Notes: a model not told the origin generated them from the sequence alone. Counted from the first letter of the stretch, positions 51,929-62,636 are shown. The stretch: 64,000 nucleotides of DNA from an uncultured Erythrobacter sp. (GCA_947498065.1 CANMIS010000003.1:1-64000), one strand, 5' to 3'. Translations and numbers: made by a program.

Positions 51929-54025
51929 ATGAGCAATTTGATTACCCGTGCCGGTCTGTCTGTAGATGAGCGGCTGGCGACCTTCCTGGACAGCGAAGTG
52001 CTTGGCCCGCTGGGCCGGGATGTGGACGCCTTTTGGCAGGGTTTTGCAGATTTGCTGGCCGAATTTGCGCCGCGTAATGCGGAGTTGCTCGCCAAGCGCG
52101 AAGAACTGCAATCTCAGATCGATGCTTGGCACGATGCCCGCAAGGGGCAGCCCCATGATGCGGGCGCTTACAAGGCGTTCCTCGAAGAGATTGGCTATCT
52201 GGTTCCGGAACCAAGCCCATTCAAAATCGGCACGCAGAACGTCGATCCTGAAATCGCAACTATGGCGGGGCCGCAGCTGGTCGTACCTATTCTAAACGCA
52301 CGCTTCCTGCTCAACGCGGCCAATGGGCGCTGGGGCAGTCTGTATGACGCGTTTTACGGTACGGATGCGCTCGATGCGCCGCCAGCCAAGCCAGGCGGTT
52401 ATGACCGCGCCCGTGGTGATGCGGTGATCGCTCGCGGCCGCGCATTTCTGGATCAAGCATTGCCGCTGGTTGATCAAAGCTGGGCCGATCTGGCCGACGA
52501 GAACGACGGCAAATTGCAAGATGAAAGCCAATATGTCGGCAAGACCGAAAAGGGTCTGCTGTTCCAAAACAACGGCCTGCATATCGAAGTCGTGTTCGAT
52601 GCCGCCTCGCCAGTTGGGCAGACAGACAAGGCGGGAATTGCTGACATCAACGTCGAAGCCGCTCTGACCACGATTGCCGATTGCGAAGATTCCGTTGCGG
52701 CGGTTGATGCTGAGGATAAGCTGCTGGCCTATAGCAACTGGCTGGGCGTGATCCGCGGCGATTTGCAAGAGAGCTTTGAGAAAGGCGGCAAGACGCTGAC
52801 CCGCAAGCTGGCTGGCGATAAGGCTTACAGCGACCGCGATGGCAATGCGCAGAGCCTATCTGGGCGCAGCCTGATGTTCGTGCGCAATGTTGGGCATTTG
52901 ATGACGAATCCCGCGATACAGCTGCCCGACGGCGGCGAAATTCCGGAAGGCATTATGGATGCCGTCTTTACCAGCGCGATCAGCACGATCGATGTCGAGG
53001 GCCAGGCGAAATACGGCAATTCAAAAAGCGGCTCGATCTACATTGTGAAACCCAAGATGCACGGGCCGGAAGAATGCGCTTTCACCAATGATTTGTTCAA
53101 TGCGGTGGAGGATTTGCTCTGCCTGCCGCGTCACACAATCAAGGTTGGCGTGATGGATGAGGAACGCCGCACGAGTGCGAACCTTGCCGCTTGTATACAT
53201 GCGGTGCGTGACCGGATCGTCTTCATCAACACCGGCTTTCTCGACCGGACAGGCGATGAAATTCACACCAGCATGCGAGCTGGGCCTATGATGCGCAAAG
53301 GCGCGATGAAGGGCTCTGACTGGCTCACTGCCTATGAGGCGCGCAATGTTGCGATTGGCCTTGCTTGCGGTCTCTCTGGCAAGGCCCAGATCGGCAAAGG
53401 CATGTGGGCTGCGCCTGATTTGATGGGGCAGATGATGCAGGAAAAGATCGGGCACTTACGCGCAGGGGCGAACACCGCCTGGGTTCCTTCTCCGACCGCT
53501 GCGACGCTGCATGCGCTGCATTATCATCAGGAAAACGTGTTTGAAATCCAGCAAGGGCTGGGCGAGATCCCTAGCGTCGACACCCTGCTTCGCATCCCGC
53601 TCGCGGAAGGCACCAATTGGTCCGACGAAGAGCTGCGCGATGAGCTGGATAACAATGCGCAGGGCCTGCTTGGTTACGTCGTACGCTGGATCGATGCGGG
53701 TGTTGGCTGTTCGAAAGTGCCCGACATCAATGATGTTGGCCTGATGGAAGACCGCGCGACATTGCGCATTTCATCGCAGCATATCGCCAATTGGCTCCTA
53801 CACGGTGTCGTGACGCAGGATCAGGTTATGGACAGCCTGACCCGGATGGCGGCCAAGGTAGATGCGCAGAATGCGGGTGACCCGACCTATGTTCCGCTCA
53901 CTGGCAATGAAGACGGCGCGGCGTTCTCAGCAGCGAAAGAGCTGATCTTCAAGGGTGTGGAACAGCCCAGCGGATATACGGAGCCGCTGCTGCATCAGTG
54001 GCGGCTGGCGAAGAAGGCGGGCTGA
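51929..54025 (+). CDS. glcB: Malate synthase G
   Basis: Condenses glyoxylate and acetyl-CoA to malate, the second glyoxylate-shunt enzyme. The 698-residue length is that of the large G isoform. Typical stretches include EIGYLVPEPSPFKIGTQNVDPEIA, LGVIRGDL, SIYIVKPKMHGPEECAF and GLMEDRATLRISSQHIANWL, the last holding acidic catalytic residues. It is divergent from the ast operon across 175 bases. No isocitrate lyase gene is in the window. Confidence 0.97.
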   Translation: MSNLITRAGLSVDERLATFLDSEVLGPLGRDVDAFWQGFADLLAEFAPRNAELLAKREELQSQIDAWHDARKGQPHDAGAYKAFLEEIGYLVPEPSPFKIGTQNVDPEIATMAGPQLVVPILNARFLLNAANGRWGSLYDAFYGTDALDAPPAKPGGYDRARGDAVIARGRAFLDQALPLVDQSWADLADENDGKLQDESQYVGKTEKGLLFQNNGLHIEVVFDAASPVGQTDKAGIADINVEAALTTIADCEDSVAAVDAEDKLLAYSNWLGVIRGDLQESFEKGGKTLTRKLAGDKAYSDRDGNAQSLSGRSLMFVRNVGHLMTNPAIQLPDGGEIPEGIMDAVFTSAISTIDVEGQAKYGNSKSGSIYIVKPKMHGPEECAFTNDLFNAVEDLLCLPRHTIKVGVMDEERRTSANLAACIHAVRDRIVFINTGFLDRTGDEIHTSMRAGPMMRKGAMKGSDWLTAYEARNVAIGLACGLSGKAQIGKGMWAAPDLMGQMMQEKIGHLRAGANTAWVPSPTAATLHALHYHQENVFEIQQGLGEIPSVDTLLRIPLAEGTNWSDEELRDELDNNAQGLLGYVVRWIDAGVGCSKVPDINDVGLMEDRATLRISSQHIANWLLHGVVTQDQVMDSLTRMAAKVDAQNAGDPTYVPLTGNEDGAAFSAAKELIFKGVEQPSGYTEPLLHQWRLAKKAG

Positions 54026-54046
54026 GGTCAGCCAGCGAACGCGCGG

Positions 54047-54439
54047 TCAGCTGTGGTGTGTCACCAGCCGACCCCGCTTTCGGCCCATTTGGATGTTGCA
54101 GGCCTGAGCCACGGGTCCGGTGTTTCTGACCTGCTCACCAGCGATCTGGACAAGCGCATGTTCGCCAATGCTGCGCTCAAACTCGATCCCGCAGGCATTG
54201 TCGTTTGACCAGATGACCGTGCAATAGATTTCCTCAGAGCCGAGCAGCAGCATCCCGGACACGCCCGTGGCTGGCGGATTATCCGTTTCCAGCTTCGCGC
54301 CATTGTCGGAGATGTTGGCCATACGGCACGCGCGCTCTCCGCTGGTGGTGCGGAATGTCGCTGGAATTTCCACGGCAAAGCGGCCCGAGCGGCGCTGATC
54401 ACTATGCGCCGCCTGCTGGCGTTTTTCCAGAAAGCTCAT
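54047..54439 (-). CDS. PilZ-domain protein
   Basis: 130 residues. The c-di-GMP-binding pattern is visible: RRSGRFAVE gives the RxxxR element and MANISDNGAKLE the (D/N)xSxxG element. The rest forms the small beta-barrel, with GMLLLG and CGIEFER. It probably binds cyclic di-GMP or has a related role, but no partner gene is nearby. It converges on glcB. Confidence 0.85.
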   Translation of the reverse strand: MSFLEKRQQAAHSDQRRSGRFAVEIPATFRTTSGERACRMANISDNGAKLETDNPPATGVSGMLLLGSEEIYCTVIWSNDNACGIEFERSIGEHALVQIAGEQVRNTGPVAQACNIQMGRKRGRLVTHHS

Positions 54440-54547
54440 GGCGTTTCTTACCTGTCTGTCCGGATGGTTCGTCCGGTAACGGTCTCTTGCTTAGCGTGAT
54501 AGGGCGCAAAATCCCTCCAACGCGTTGGCAAGCTTGGTTACGCCAAA

Positions 54548-55381
54548 TTAACCAGCGTGACCGCCCAGTTTCCTGGCAATGGCGACAAACTCATCAACGC
54601 TTAGCGTTTCGGCGCGGCGCGTTGGTTCAATGCCGACTTGCGCCAATGCGTCTAGTGCGCCCGGTACGCCTTTGAGGCTCTGACGCAGCATCTTGCGACG
54701 CTGTCCAAAGGCGGCCTCCGTGATGCGTTCGAGTGTTCGCGGTGCAACGCCTTCCGGCGCGGCTTTGGGCGTGACGTGGACAATTGCGCTCATCACTTTG
54801 GGCGGCGGGGTAAAAGCGCTGCGATGCACCTTGAGCGCTAGTTTTGCCTCGGACCGCCACTGCGCGAGCACAGCCAAACGGCCAAAGGCCGACCCGCCAG
54901 AGGGCGCGACAATGCGCTGGGCAACCTCTTGTTGAAACATCAGGGTCAGAGAGCGCCACAGGGGCGGCCATTGCGCGCCGCTCAGCCAGTTCACGAACAA
55001 GGCGGTGCCGACATTGTAGGGCAGGTTGGAGGCGATATGATACGGTTCTCCGCCCATGATCTCATTGTGATTAAGCTTCATCGCATCGCCGTGGATGACG
55101 CTGAGCTTGCCCGGAAATGCGTCGCTGAGCTCGGCGAGGGCTGGCAGGCAGCGATCATCCATCTCGACCGCTGTCACGTTCGCGCCCGCGCGCAGCAGAG
55201 CCCGTGTCAGCCCGCCAGGACCGGGGCCAATTTCCAGCACGTTTTGTCCGCTCAGATCACCGGGGATCGCCGCGATCCGGTCTAGCAATTGCTCGTCGAA
55301 CAGGAAGTTCTGACCGAGTTTCTTGGAAGCGCTGAGCCCGTGTGCCGCGATCACCTCTCGAAGCGGTGGGAGATCAGGCAT
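54548..55381 (-). CDS. rsmA: 16S rRNA dimethyladenosine transferase
   Basis: Dimethylates A1518 and A1519 of 16S rRNA (KsgA). 277 residues with KKLGQNFLFDEQLLDRI at the start, the SAM loop VLEIGPGPGGLT, and catalytic motif SNLPYNVGT. ATG 55381 overlaps the pdxA stop by eight bases. The order lptD-surA-pdxA-rsmA is as in E. coli. Confidence 0.97.
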   Translation of the reverse strand: MPDLPPLREVIAAHGLSASKKLGQNFLFDEQLLDRIAAIPGDLSGQNVLEIGPGPGGLTRALLRAGANVTAVEMDDRCLPALAELSDAFPGKLSVIHGDAMKLNHNEIMGGEPYHIASNLPYNVGTALFVNWLSGAQWPPLWRSLTLMFQQEVAQRIVAPSGGSAFGRLAVLAQWRSEAKLALKVHRSAFTPPPKVMSAIVHVTPKAAPEGVAPRTLERITEAAFGQRRKMLRQSLKGVPGALDALAQVGIEPTRRAETLSVDEFVAIARKLGGHAG

Positions 55382-56387
55382 TGGGGTTGCGCGCCGCCGC
55401 GCACTGCGCCGCCATTTGCATGGCCGCGATCATCGCGCCGGGGTCTGCGATACCTTTGCCCGCAATATCAAATGCAGTGCCATGATCGGGCGATGTGCGA
55501 ATGATCGGCAGGCCGAGGGTGACGTTCACTCCTTCATCAAATTCCAGCGCCTTCAGCGGGATCAGAGCCTGATCATGATACATGCACAGTGCGGCATCAT
55601 AGCCTGCGCGGGCGCGCGGCGTGAACAAAGCGTCGCCTGGATGCGGACCGCTTACATCGACACCGCTTTCGCGCAAGGCATCGATAGCAGGCGCAATTAT
55701 CCGGGCTTCCTCATCGCCAAACTTGCCATCCTCACCGGCGTGAGGGTTTAGCCCAGCCACGGCCAAATGCGGGCTGGCAATGCCAAAATCGCGCGCCAAT
55801 GCAGCGGCGACGATTTGCGCCTTGTGCTGGATCAACTCAGACGACAGCGCGGTTGAGACTTGACTAAGCGGAATGTGCACCGTCAGCGGCACAGTGCGCA
55901 GCGACGGTCCGGCCAGCATCATGACCGCGTCATAGGGTGAAAGCCCGCACACAGCGGCGAGAAACTCGGTCTGGCCGGGAAAATCGAACCCAACCTTGCC
56001 CAATTGCGATTTTGCCACTGGCGCTGTGACGAGAGCTGAGGCTTTGCCGAGCAGGGCCATCCGTGTGGCTTCGGCAAGCGAATGCATCGCGAGTGCGGCG
56101 CCTTGCTCATCCGGCTGGGCAGGGCGATAGTCGCAATCTTCACCTACCAGAATGGGCAGGCCTTCTGAGAACGCCTCGAGGGCTTCGGAGGTGTCTCCGA
56201 TGGCAATCACTGGACAGTCCGCGCCCACCGCTTCGGCTGCCGCACGAATGACGTCAAGACCGCCTACCACGAAGAACGGCGCAATGCCGCGTTCCGCGCG
56301 GCGCGCCCAGCAATGCGCGATCAGTTCTGGCCCGATCCCCGCCGGATCGCCCAAGGAAACGGCGAGGGGAAGCGCAGCAGAACCCAC
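55374..56387 (-). CDS. pdxA: 4-hydroxythreonine-4-phosphate dehydrogenase
   Basis: Pyridoxal phosphate synthesis, DXP-dependent route. 337 residues. Metal-binding histidines are in VHIPL, GLNPHAGEDG and MYHDQALIPLK, and SLGDPAGIGPEL is the family N-terminus. Translation begins at GTG 56387, eleven bases after the surA stop. It overlaps rsmA by eight bases. Confidence 0.96.
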   Translation of the reverse strand: MGSAALPLAVSLGDPAGIGPELIAHCWARRAERGIAPFFVVGGLDVIRAAAEAVGADCPVIAIGDTSEALEAFSEGLPILVGEDCDYRPAQPDEQGAALAMHSLAEATRMALLGKASALVTAPVAKSQLGKVGFDFPGQTEFLAAVCGLSPYDAVMMLAGPSLRTVPLTVHIPLSQVSTALSSELIQHKAQIVAAALARDFGIASPHLAVAGLNPHAGEDGKFGDEEARIIAPAIDALRESGVDVSGPHPGDALFTPRARAGYDAALCMYHDQALIPLKALEFDEGVNVTLGLPIIRTSPDHGTAFDIAGKGIADPGAMIAAMQMAAQCAAARNPNA

Positions 56388-56398
56388 CTAAGCTATGC

Positions 56399-57739
56399 TC
56401 AGTTGTATTCGATGTAGGCGTCGTTGCGCAGATCTCGCAGGTAACGCTGAGCACGCTTGTTAATGCGCTCTTCCTCAATCTGGTTCATCACCGATTGAAC
56501 GGTCGGGCTGCCCGCAACCTGCGGATCATCGCGGCCGCACAGCATCAGGACGCGCACGCCCTCGGTGATAGAGCCGAATGGCGGCGTGGATTGGCCAACT
56601 TGCAGATTAAGAATGATGTTCTGCAATTGCTGAGGCAGCTGGCGGGCAGGGATCTGCTCGTTGGAAACCACCGAAGCGCCCAGAACATCGCGTGCTGAAT
56701 CCGCATCCGCGCAGCCGCGCAGACCTTGAACAAATGTGCCGAATTGCTCGACCCGGCCCGCAGCCTGTTCTTCGGTCGTGCCCGGCTCGAACGTGATGGA
56801 GATTTGCTTGAGGCTAAGCAGCGCTTCCAATGGATCGGCGGTCAGAACCTGACGTTTCTCGATCAGGTACATGATCGTGAAGCCGCCTGGAATTTCTAGC
56901 GGGCCAACCAGCTGGCCGGGCTGCATTTGTTGCGCGGCTTCAGCCATTGGGCCGGGCAAAGTGCCTAAGCGCAGGAAGCCAGTGTCGCCGCCCACAACTG
57001 CTGTTGTCGCTTCGGAATATTGGCGCGCATAGGCAACGAAGCTGCCGCCCTGCTGCAATTGCTCGACAATCGTCTGTGCATTCTGGCGCACAGCTTCGCG
57101 GTTTTCTGCGGTGGCAGACATGTAAATCTCGCCAAGGCGATATTCATCTGTGCCGCGATCCGCCTCGAGGCGTTTCAACACTTCGCGCGCTTCCTCTTCA
57201 GAAACGTTGATAAACGCGTTGACGTTGCGGCTGAGCACTCGCTGCCACGCCAATTCGCCGGTGATCTGACGTTTAAGCGATGCCGGCGAGGAGCCAATGC
57301 TGCGCAGATAGGTGTCCATCGCGCTTGGGTCTTGGCCAAAATTCTGTGCGGCCAACTGCGCGTAGGTCTGGTTTACCTCAGCTTGGTCGACTGGCAGTTC
57401 GAGCTTGGTTGCTTCCTGAATCTGCAGCGTTTCATCGATCAAATTGCGCAGCACTTGGCGGCGCAGTCGCGCGAGCTCTTCTTCTGAGACTTGGTTTTCA
57501 GCGGCTGCTGTAACCAGAGCAACGCGCTGATCAATGTCCGTGCCGGTAATGACAAAGTCGTTCACGATCGCCGTCGCGGTGCGCATATTTGGGTTGGAGC
57601 TGCCAAAAATGGTCACGCTGTCGGGGATGCCGAACGGATTGGCTGGTGCAGCAGCTTGCGCGAGCAAAGTAGCTGGCACTGCTGCAAGACCTGCCAAAGC
57701 CGCCGGAGCGATGAGTTTTGACCAAAATTTGCGTGTCAC
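56399..57739 (-). CDS. surA: Periplasmic chaperone SurA (parvulin-type prolyl isomerase)
   Basis: 446 residues that help fold outer-membrane beta-barrels, including LptD encoded next to it. Signal peptide (1 to about 30), a SurA N-terminal helical domain (about 50-190), then a parvulin domain with GDTGFLRLG and IPGGFTIMYLIEKR (about 200-305), then a diverged second parvulin-like segment ending in a helix. Translation begins at GTG 57739. The function of the second parvulin segment cannot be read from the residues. Confidence 0.93.
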   Translation of the reverse strand: MTRKFWSKLIAPAALAGLAAVPATLLAQAAAPANPFGIPDSVTIFGSSNPNMRTATAIVNDFVITGTDIDQRVALVTAAAENQVSEEELARLRRQVLRNLIDETLQIQEATKLELPVDQAEVNQTYAQLAAQNFGQDPSAMDTYLRSIGSSPASLKRQITGELAWQRVLSRNVNAFINVSEEEAREVLKRLEADRGTDEYRLGEIYMSATAENREAVRQNAQTIVEQLQQGGSFVAYARQYSEATTAVVGGDTGFLRLGTLPGPMAEAAQQMQPGQLVGPLEIPGGFTIMYLIEKRQVLTADPLEALLSLKQISITFEPGTTEEQAAGRVEQFGTFVQGLRGCADADSARDVLGASVVSNEQIPARQLPQQLQNIILNLQVGQSTPPFGSITEGVRVLMLCGRDDPQVAGSPTVQSVMNQIEEERINKRAQRYLRDLRNDAYIEYN

Positions 57740-57953
57740 GTGTAAATCCCGATTTTAATCTAAATATGTTTTGGTTTCCGCAGCTTACACCCTGATAGGG
57801 CTTGCCGCGCAACCATCTGCCTCGCTCAATGCCAGCTCATGGCTTAACCATGGCTGAGCGCGGTTTTGCGCCAAGCACCGCGTCCTCCCGTACATGGGCC
57901 GAATAGCCGCTTTTTTGCGCTGTGCCAACGGCTTCGGCGCACTCCTCAACGGC

Positions 57954-60257
57954 TTATCTAAACCCGAGGTTTCTGAGGCTGAAGAACAGCTGGAATGTGT
58001 TGCCACGCGCCGCGTCACCAGCAGTGATGAAATCGCGCCGCCAGGTTAGGCCAAACTCCAGCTGCTCATCCTGATAGGCCACGCCGAGGCGGGTGCGGAT
58101 CGGTTCAAACCCATCGGGCGAGAAGGTTGGGTCTTCGTCTTCATTGGTGAGGTTGAAAACGCCAGAGCCGAACACCGACCATCTGCGGTCAATCGCAACG
58201 CGCACTGCGGCGCGCGCCTCCTCGCGGTCTTGCAAATCCTCAAGGTCCTGAATGTCGCGGTCGAGCCTGAGATAGCCAAGCTCAACGTAGGTGCGCTGGC
58301 TGCCGATGGTCGTGTCGACCTCGTTGCGCCGGATCGCAAGATTGTCTTTGTCGAGCCGGTAGCGGTGGGTGAACTTCACAAAGTCGCGGAACCGAACCTC
58401 GGTGCGCCCGACAAAGTCGGAGACTCGTTCTGACAAGCCGGTGCCATCCGGAAAGATGTCGCGCGCGGCATCGAAGCGGTAAGACTGGCCGACCGTGGAT
58501 TTGATCCGCCAGCCAGGTCGTTGCAGCTCCCAATCGACGCCCCAAGTGACGCGAACACCGTCTTCGACTCGGTCATAGCCTGGGAAGCGATTGAGCGCGA
58601 AGAGGTTGGAGTCCTCCAAATCGATTGCGCGCGAATCCTCATTGGGCACGGCCAGATTGCGGATCGGCGGGCTCGCGACCACTTGGACGCGGGGTTTCAG
58701 TACTTGCGTGCCGCCGAAGGCCTCGCCGATAAAGGGCCATTCGACATCAACCGCTGCAATCGCGATGGCCCGCGCGGTCCAGCCGGGGTTGCCGCGATAA
58801 ATCTCCGTCGCGGTGAGTAAGGTTTGATCGGTGTGATAAACATCACCGCGAGCAAGCGCGCTCAGCGTGACGACTTGGCCAAGGTTGGTGAGCCGCCGCA
58901 AATCCCAACGCGCCCCGGCAAAGGCGCGCTGTGTGTCTTGACCATCTTTGCGCAGCAGGCTGAGCGAGTTGAACTGCAATTCCAGCTCGCCCCCGGCAAT
59001 CGGGTCAGCAATGCGGCGGCGGTAATCAATCGCTGGCAGAGCAACAGGCACCTGCCCTTGATCCGCGCCAATGCGCAAAGTCTGGGTCGCCCAACCGGCG
59101 ATTGAGAGGTAGGAATCGTTGTCGATCCGCTCCAGATTGATGGTTGAGCGCAGTCGGTCATCGCGGCTGAGATCGTAGCGGCGCAGGAAAGTGCGATCGC
59201 TAGCAAGCCGGATCGAACCCGTCAGGCTCCATTCGGGCGAGAATTGGAATTTGCCATTTGCATCCAAGTAGCCGCGCGGATCACTGGAGCTCGCCAGCGT
59301 TCCGTCATTGTCCACAATCCGGCGAGAATGCGTCGCATAGCCGGAGATCTGATACGCGCCTTTGCCGGTCAGGTGACGCCATTCCGCCGACACCATGGGC
59401 GCAACGTCGGTGTAAACAAACCCGCCCAGCGTAAGATCTTTGTTCTCGTCGATTCGCCAGTAATATTCGGTCGACAGCTCCAAGCCATTGCTTTGCGAGA
59501 TACGTACGTCTGGCACTAAAAAGCCGGAGACTGGCTGGCCATCGGTACGGATCGCAAGACCGGGAAGGGGAAGGATGCGCGCACCAAACAATTCAAGCAC
59601 GGCTCCGCGAAAGCGGACCCTTGTATCCTCAGGGTCGTATGTCACTCGATCAGCGGTGATCCGCCAGCTGGGGTTGTTGGCGCAGTCTTCCTGATCCGCG
59701 AGCGCGCAGGCTGTGTAGGCGGCATCGCTCAGCACGATAGTCCCGTCATCCCCGCGCTCGCCAGATCGCGCGGCCAGGCGTCCGCCAGCCCTCAGGGCAA
59801 GCAATAGGTCGTCCATCGCGCCCGCTTCAAAAGTGTCGGTTAGCTCGACGCTTTCAGTGAACAGCTGATTGCCGCTTTCATCAACCAAGCGCACGTTGCC
59901 GCTGGCGAGAATTGTCCCTGCACTGCGGTTCCAGCGCACTTCGTCAGCGCGGACCGAGCGGTCATCGCTGCGCAGGACGACATTTCCGCGTGCGGTAACA
60001 ACGTCGGCGGTGTTGTCATAGGCCAGCTCATCGGCCTCAAAGTCGATACGTTCGCCTGTTTCAGAGGTCTGTGCATCCGTTGGATTTGCTTGTGTGACCG
60101 GCTGAATCGGTTGAGGCGGTGGAGCGGTCTGCGCAAGCACTGGCGCAGACAAAGACAAAGGCCCCGCCAGCAGCATAGCAATCGCTGCTGGACGCATCCG
60201 GCATAACACCTGTGTTGAAGCCGCGGCGCGTACGCCGTACCTGAAACCTCCCGACAT
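57954..60257 (-). CDS. lptD: LPS-assembly outer-membrane protein LptD
   Basis: Places lipopolysaccharide in the outer leaflet with LptE. 767 residues. A signal peptide ends VLAQ; an OstA/LptA-like N-domain follows with NVVLRSDDRSVRADEVRW, then the barrel to residue 767 (LFFSLRNLGFR). Cysteines in ACALADQEDC could form the disulfides known in this family. ATG 60257 has AGG six bases upstream; ATG 60197 would give a shorter signal peptide. It is divergent from pepA and first in the lptD-surA-pdxA-rsmA cluster. Confidence 0.93.
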   Translation of the reverse strand: MSGGFRYGVRAAASTQVLCRMRPAAIAMLLAGPLSLSAPVLAQTAPPPQPIQPVTQANPTDAQTSETGERIDFEADELAYDNTADVVTARGNVVLRSDDRSVRADEVRWNRSAGTILASGNVRLVDESGNQLFTESVELTDTFEAGAMDDLLLALRAGGRLAARSGERGDDGTIVLSDAAYTACALADQEDCANNPSWRITADRVTYDPEDTRVRFRGAVLELFGARILPLPGLAIRTDGQPVSGFLVPDVRISQSNGLELSTEYYWRIDENKDLTLGGFVYTDVAPMVSAEWRHLTGKGAYQISGYATHSRRIVDNDGTLASSSDPRGYLDANGKFQFSPEWSLTGSIRLASDRTFLRRYDLSRDDRLRSTINLERIDNDSYLSIAGWATQTLRIGADQGQVPVALPAIDYRRRIADPIAGGELELQFNSLSLLRKDGQDTQRAFAGARWDLRRLTNLGQVVTLSALARGDVYHTDQTLLTATEIYRGNPGWTARAIAIAAVDVEWPFIGEAFGGTQVLKPRVQVVASPPIRNLAVPNEDSRAIDLEDSNLFALNRFPGYDRVEDGVRVTWGVDWELQRPGWRIKSTVGQSYRFDAARDIFPDGTGLSERVSDFVGRTEVRFRDFVKFTHRYRLDKDNLAIRRNEVDTTIGSQRTYVELGYLRLDRDIQDLEDLQDREEARAAVRVAIDRRWSVFGSGVFNLTNEDEDPTFSPDGFEPIRTRLGVAYQDEQLEFGLTWRRDFITAGDAARGNTFQLFFSLRNLGFR

Positions 60258-60385
60258 GGCTTGCCTATCGCACCGCTCACGCCTAATCGCAATCGCCATT
60301 CCGCCACCTGTCGACCATAGCTTTCGCTTGGCGGCCAAACTGGCTCAAATTCCGGCTTTGGCCGGAGGCACAACCCGGAGTTGTT

Positions 60386-61846
60386 ATGCAAATCGAATTC
60401 AGCGCCCAATCCCCATCCGATGTTCGCTTGATTGCTCGCATTGTTAATCAAGGCGATTCTCTAAGCGATCTTGATGCGGCGCTGGCCGACGGCGCACATG
60501 CGGCTCGTTTCGCTGGGCGCGCTGGCCAGGTGTTTGAAGGCTTTGCGATGGATGATGGCTCGCTGCGCCGTGTTGCACTGTCCGGAGCGGGCGAAGCATC
60601 AGCGGAAGCGCGCCGCATGCATGTCGAGCGCGCGGGCGCTGCGCTGGTCGCGAAATATCTCACCTCAGGCGAGACCGAGATGGTTCTCGATCTGGGCCAT
60701 GCGGATTTGTCCGGCGAAGAGGCTGCCGCTGTTCTTCTGGCAACCCGTCTGCGCGCATGGCGGCACGACAAATACCGCACGACGCTGGCCAAGGAAAAGA
60801 AAGCGACGCTGAAAAAGGTCACCGTGATCAATGCGCCGGAAGGCACCGAGGCGGCCTGGGTGGCGGCAGAGGCGCTGGCTAAGGGCACCGAATTCACGCG
60901 CAAGCTGGTCGCAGAGCCCGCCAATGTGCTCTACCCAGAGAGCTTTGTTGCTTTGTGTGAGGAAGCCTTCGCGGGCACGGGCGCTGAGCTGACCGTTCTG
61001 GACGAGGCCGAGATGACGAAGCTCGGCATGGGCGCATTGCTTGGTGTGGGCCAAGGTTCAGAGCGCGAATCGCGCATCCTCGCCATTCGCTGGAACGGCG
61101 GCAAGGAAGGCGAGAAGCCAACCGTGTTTGTCGGCAAAGGCGTGACCTTCGACACCGGCGGTATCTCGCTGAAGCCGCCGGGGGGCATGGAAGATATGAA
61201 ATGGGATATGGGCGGCGCCGGCGCGGTTGCTGGCGGCATGCTGTCCCTGGTTAGCCGCAAGGCGAAAGCCAATGTGATCGGTGTGCTCGGCCTCGTTGAG
61301 AATATGCCCGACGGAAAAGCTCAGCGTCCCGGCGATGTTGTGACCACGATGAACGGTCAGACGATCGAGGTGATCAACACCGACGCGGAAGGGCGTCTGG
61401 TCCTTTGTGATGCGTTGCATTGGGCACAAGAAGAGTATGATCCTGCACAAATCGTCGATTTTGCGACCCTCACAGGAGCGATGATCATTTCGCTTGGGCA
61501 CGAGCATGGCGGTGTATTTTCCAATGATGATGCATTGGCTGATAAGCTGCTGGCGGCGGGCAAGAGCAGCGGTGACAAGCTGTGGCGCATGCCGATTGGC
61601 CCGGCCTACGACAAGCTGATCGACAGCCCGATTGCTGACATCAAGAACGTGGGCCCGCGGCCCGCTGGTTCGATCACGGCAGCTCAATTCCTTCACCGCT
61701 TTATCAAAAAGGGCACGCCGTGGGCGCACTGCGACATTGCCGGCATGGTCTGGGCGGATAAGCCCGGGCACAGCTGGGACAAGGGCGCAACCGGCTATGG
61801 CGCGCGCCTGATCGACCAGTTCGTGGCGGATAATCTCGAAGGATAG
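60386..61846 (+). CDS. pepA: Leucyl aminopeptidase (M17 family)
   Basis: 486 residues of a two-zinc cytosolic aminopeptidase. The [14 protein letters not shown] signature and [19 protein letters not shown] hold the metal and catalytic residues; the N-terminal macro-like domain is about 1-170. In some bacteria PepA also binds DNA. ATG 60386 is preceded by GGAGTTGTT. A 45-residue zinc protein gene follows after 20 bases. Confidence 0.95.
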   Translation: MQIEFSAQSPSDVRLIARIVNQGDSLSDLDAALADGAHAARFAGRAGQVFEGFAMDDGSLRRVALSGAGEASAEARRMHVERAGAALVAKYLTSGETEMVLDLGHADLSGEEAAAVLLATRLRAWRHDKYRTTLAKEKKATLKKVTVINAPEGTEAAWVAAEALAKGTEFTRKLVAEPANVLYPESFVALCEEAFAGTGAELTVLDEAEMTKLGMGALLGVGQGSERESRILAIRWNGGKEGEKPTVFVGKGVTFDTGGISLKPPGGMEDMKWDMGGAGAVAGGMLSLVSRKAKANVIGVLGLVENMPDGKAQRPGDVVTTMNGQTIEVINTDAEGRLVLCDALHWAQEEYDPAQIVDFATLTGAMIISLGHEHGGVFSNDDALADKLLAAGKSSGDKLWRMPIGPAYDKLIDSPIADIKNVGPRPAGSITAAQFLHRFIKKGTPWAHCDIAGMVWADKPGHSWDKGATGYGARLIDQFVADNLEG

Positions 61847-61866
61847 GAGCGCAGCCCATCCCAAAA

Positions 61867-62004
61867 ATGCGCAAGAAATCTGATCTGCCGAGCAAGATCT
61901 GCGCGAGTTGCGGCCTGCCATTCACTTGGCGCAAGAAGTGGGAGCGCGACTGGGATAGTGTCCGCTTTTGCTCCGAGCGGTGCAGGCGGACCAAAGGCGC
62001 GTAG
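61867..62004 (+). CDS. DUF2256 small zinc-ribbon-like protein
   Basis: 45 residues beginning [20 protein letters not shown], then RKKWER and [11 protein letters not shown]. CxxC twice (CASC, CSERC) gives a plausible zinc site, and [12 protein letters not shown] with YCS/FCS is the DUF2256 pattern. Function unknown. It was found by reading the sequence; the AGGAG before it overlaps the pepA stop and lies about 14 bases from the ATG, so translation may be coupled to pepA. Confidence 0.8.
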   Translation: MRKKSDLPSKICASCGLPFTWRKKWERDWDSVRFCSERCRRTKGA

Positions 62005-62130
62005 CAGAGCCTGATCTATCGATCATGTCTCGCGCAGAGAATACGAAAAGCCGTTTGGTAATGCGGGTTTAGTATTTGCAACGTAGATCAGTTCCAAAGC
62101 GTTGTTAAACAACAGATTGGAACTGATGAT

Positions 62131-62559
62131 ATGCGAGCACTTCTATTGAGCGCTGTTGCGCTAGGCCTAGCCAGTTGCGGGTCGGATACGGGCGAACTGC
62201 CTGCTGAGAGCGAGGCGGGTGCGACTGGTGCGGTGAGCGCGAACTCATCCGATTTGCCGCTGGGGCTTGAACCTTTTCCCGGTGCCGACATCACCAACAA
62301 TGCGACCTTTGAAGAGGCTGGCGCGTCGATGACGATTGCGGCGATGGACACTGACGCCGAAGCAAGCGAGATCGCCGAGTTCTTCAGCGCGCAGGCCGCC
62401 GATCAAGGTTTCACGTTCGAAACCGTTTCTGAAATGGGTGATAGCACCCCTTTGATGATCAATGGTACGGACGGCTCCGGGCGCAATCTCACGCTGACGG
62501 CATCGCCGGTCGGAGGGAAAACTTCGCTTCGCATGATGCTCAGCGATAACCCTGAGTAA
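62131..62559 (+). CDS. Hypothetical lipoprotein, paralogue of 63129-63629
   Basis: 142 residues. A lipobox ends GLASC near residue 16. After a linker rich in Ala, Glu and Ser the domain has LPLGLEPFPGADITNN and later INGTDGSGRNLTLTASP. These and other positions align with the second lipoprotein downstream of holC (LPDGFSVYPGAAVINN; GGKDGTGRTITLNATP). The family is not recognised. Confidence 0.72.
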   Translation: MRALLLSAVALGLASCGSDTGELPAESEAGATGAVSANSSDLPLGLEPFPGADITNNATFEEAGASMTIAAMDTDAEASEIAEFFSAQAADQGFTFETVSEMGDSTPLMINGTDGSGRNLTLTASPVGGKTSLRMMLSDNPE

Positions 62560-62636
62560 TTCTGAGCGCGGCATAACTTGCCGCGCTTACCGCTTGGGCC
62601 TTGGCGCTGCTTCGCGAAGTCGGTAGGTCAAACGCC

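Noticed and set aside
57740..57953. Search for a gene or RNA between lptD and surA
   Set aside because: No frame with a start signal and no stable hairpin with a T run was found; it appears to be a plain spacer in the cluster.
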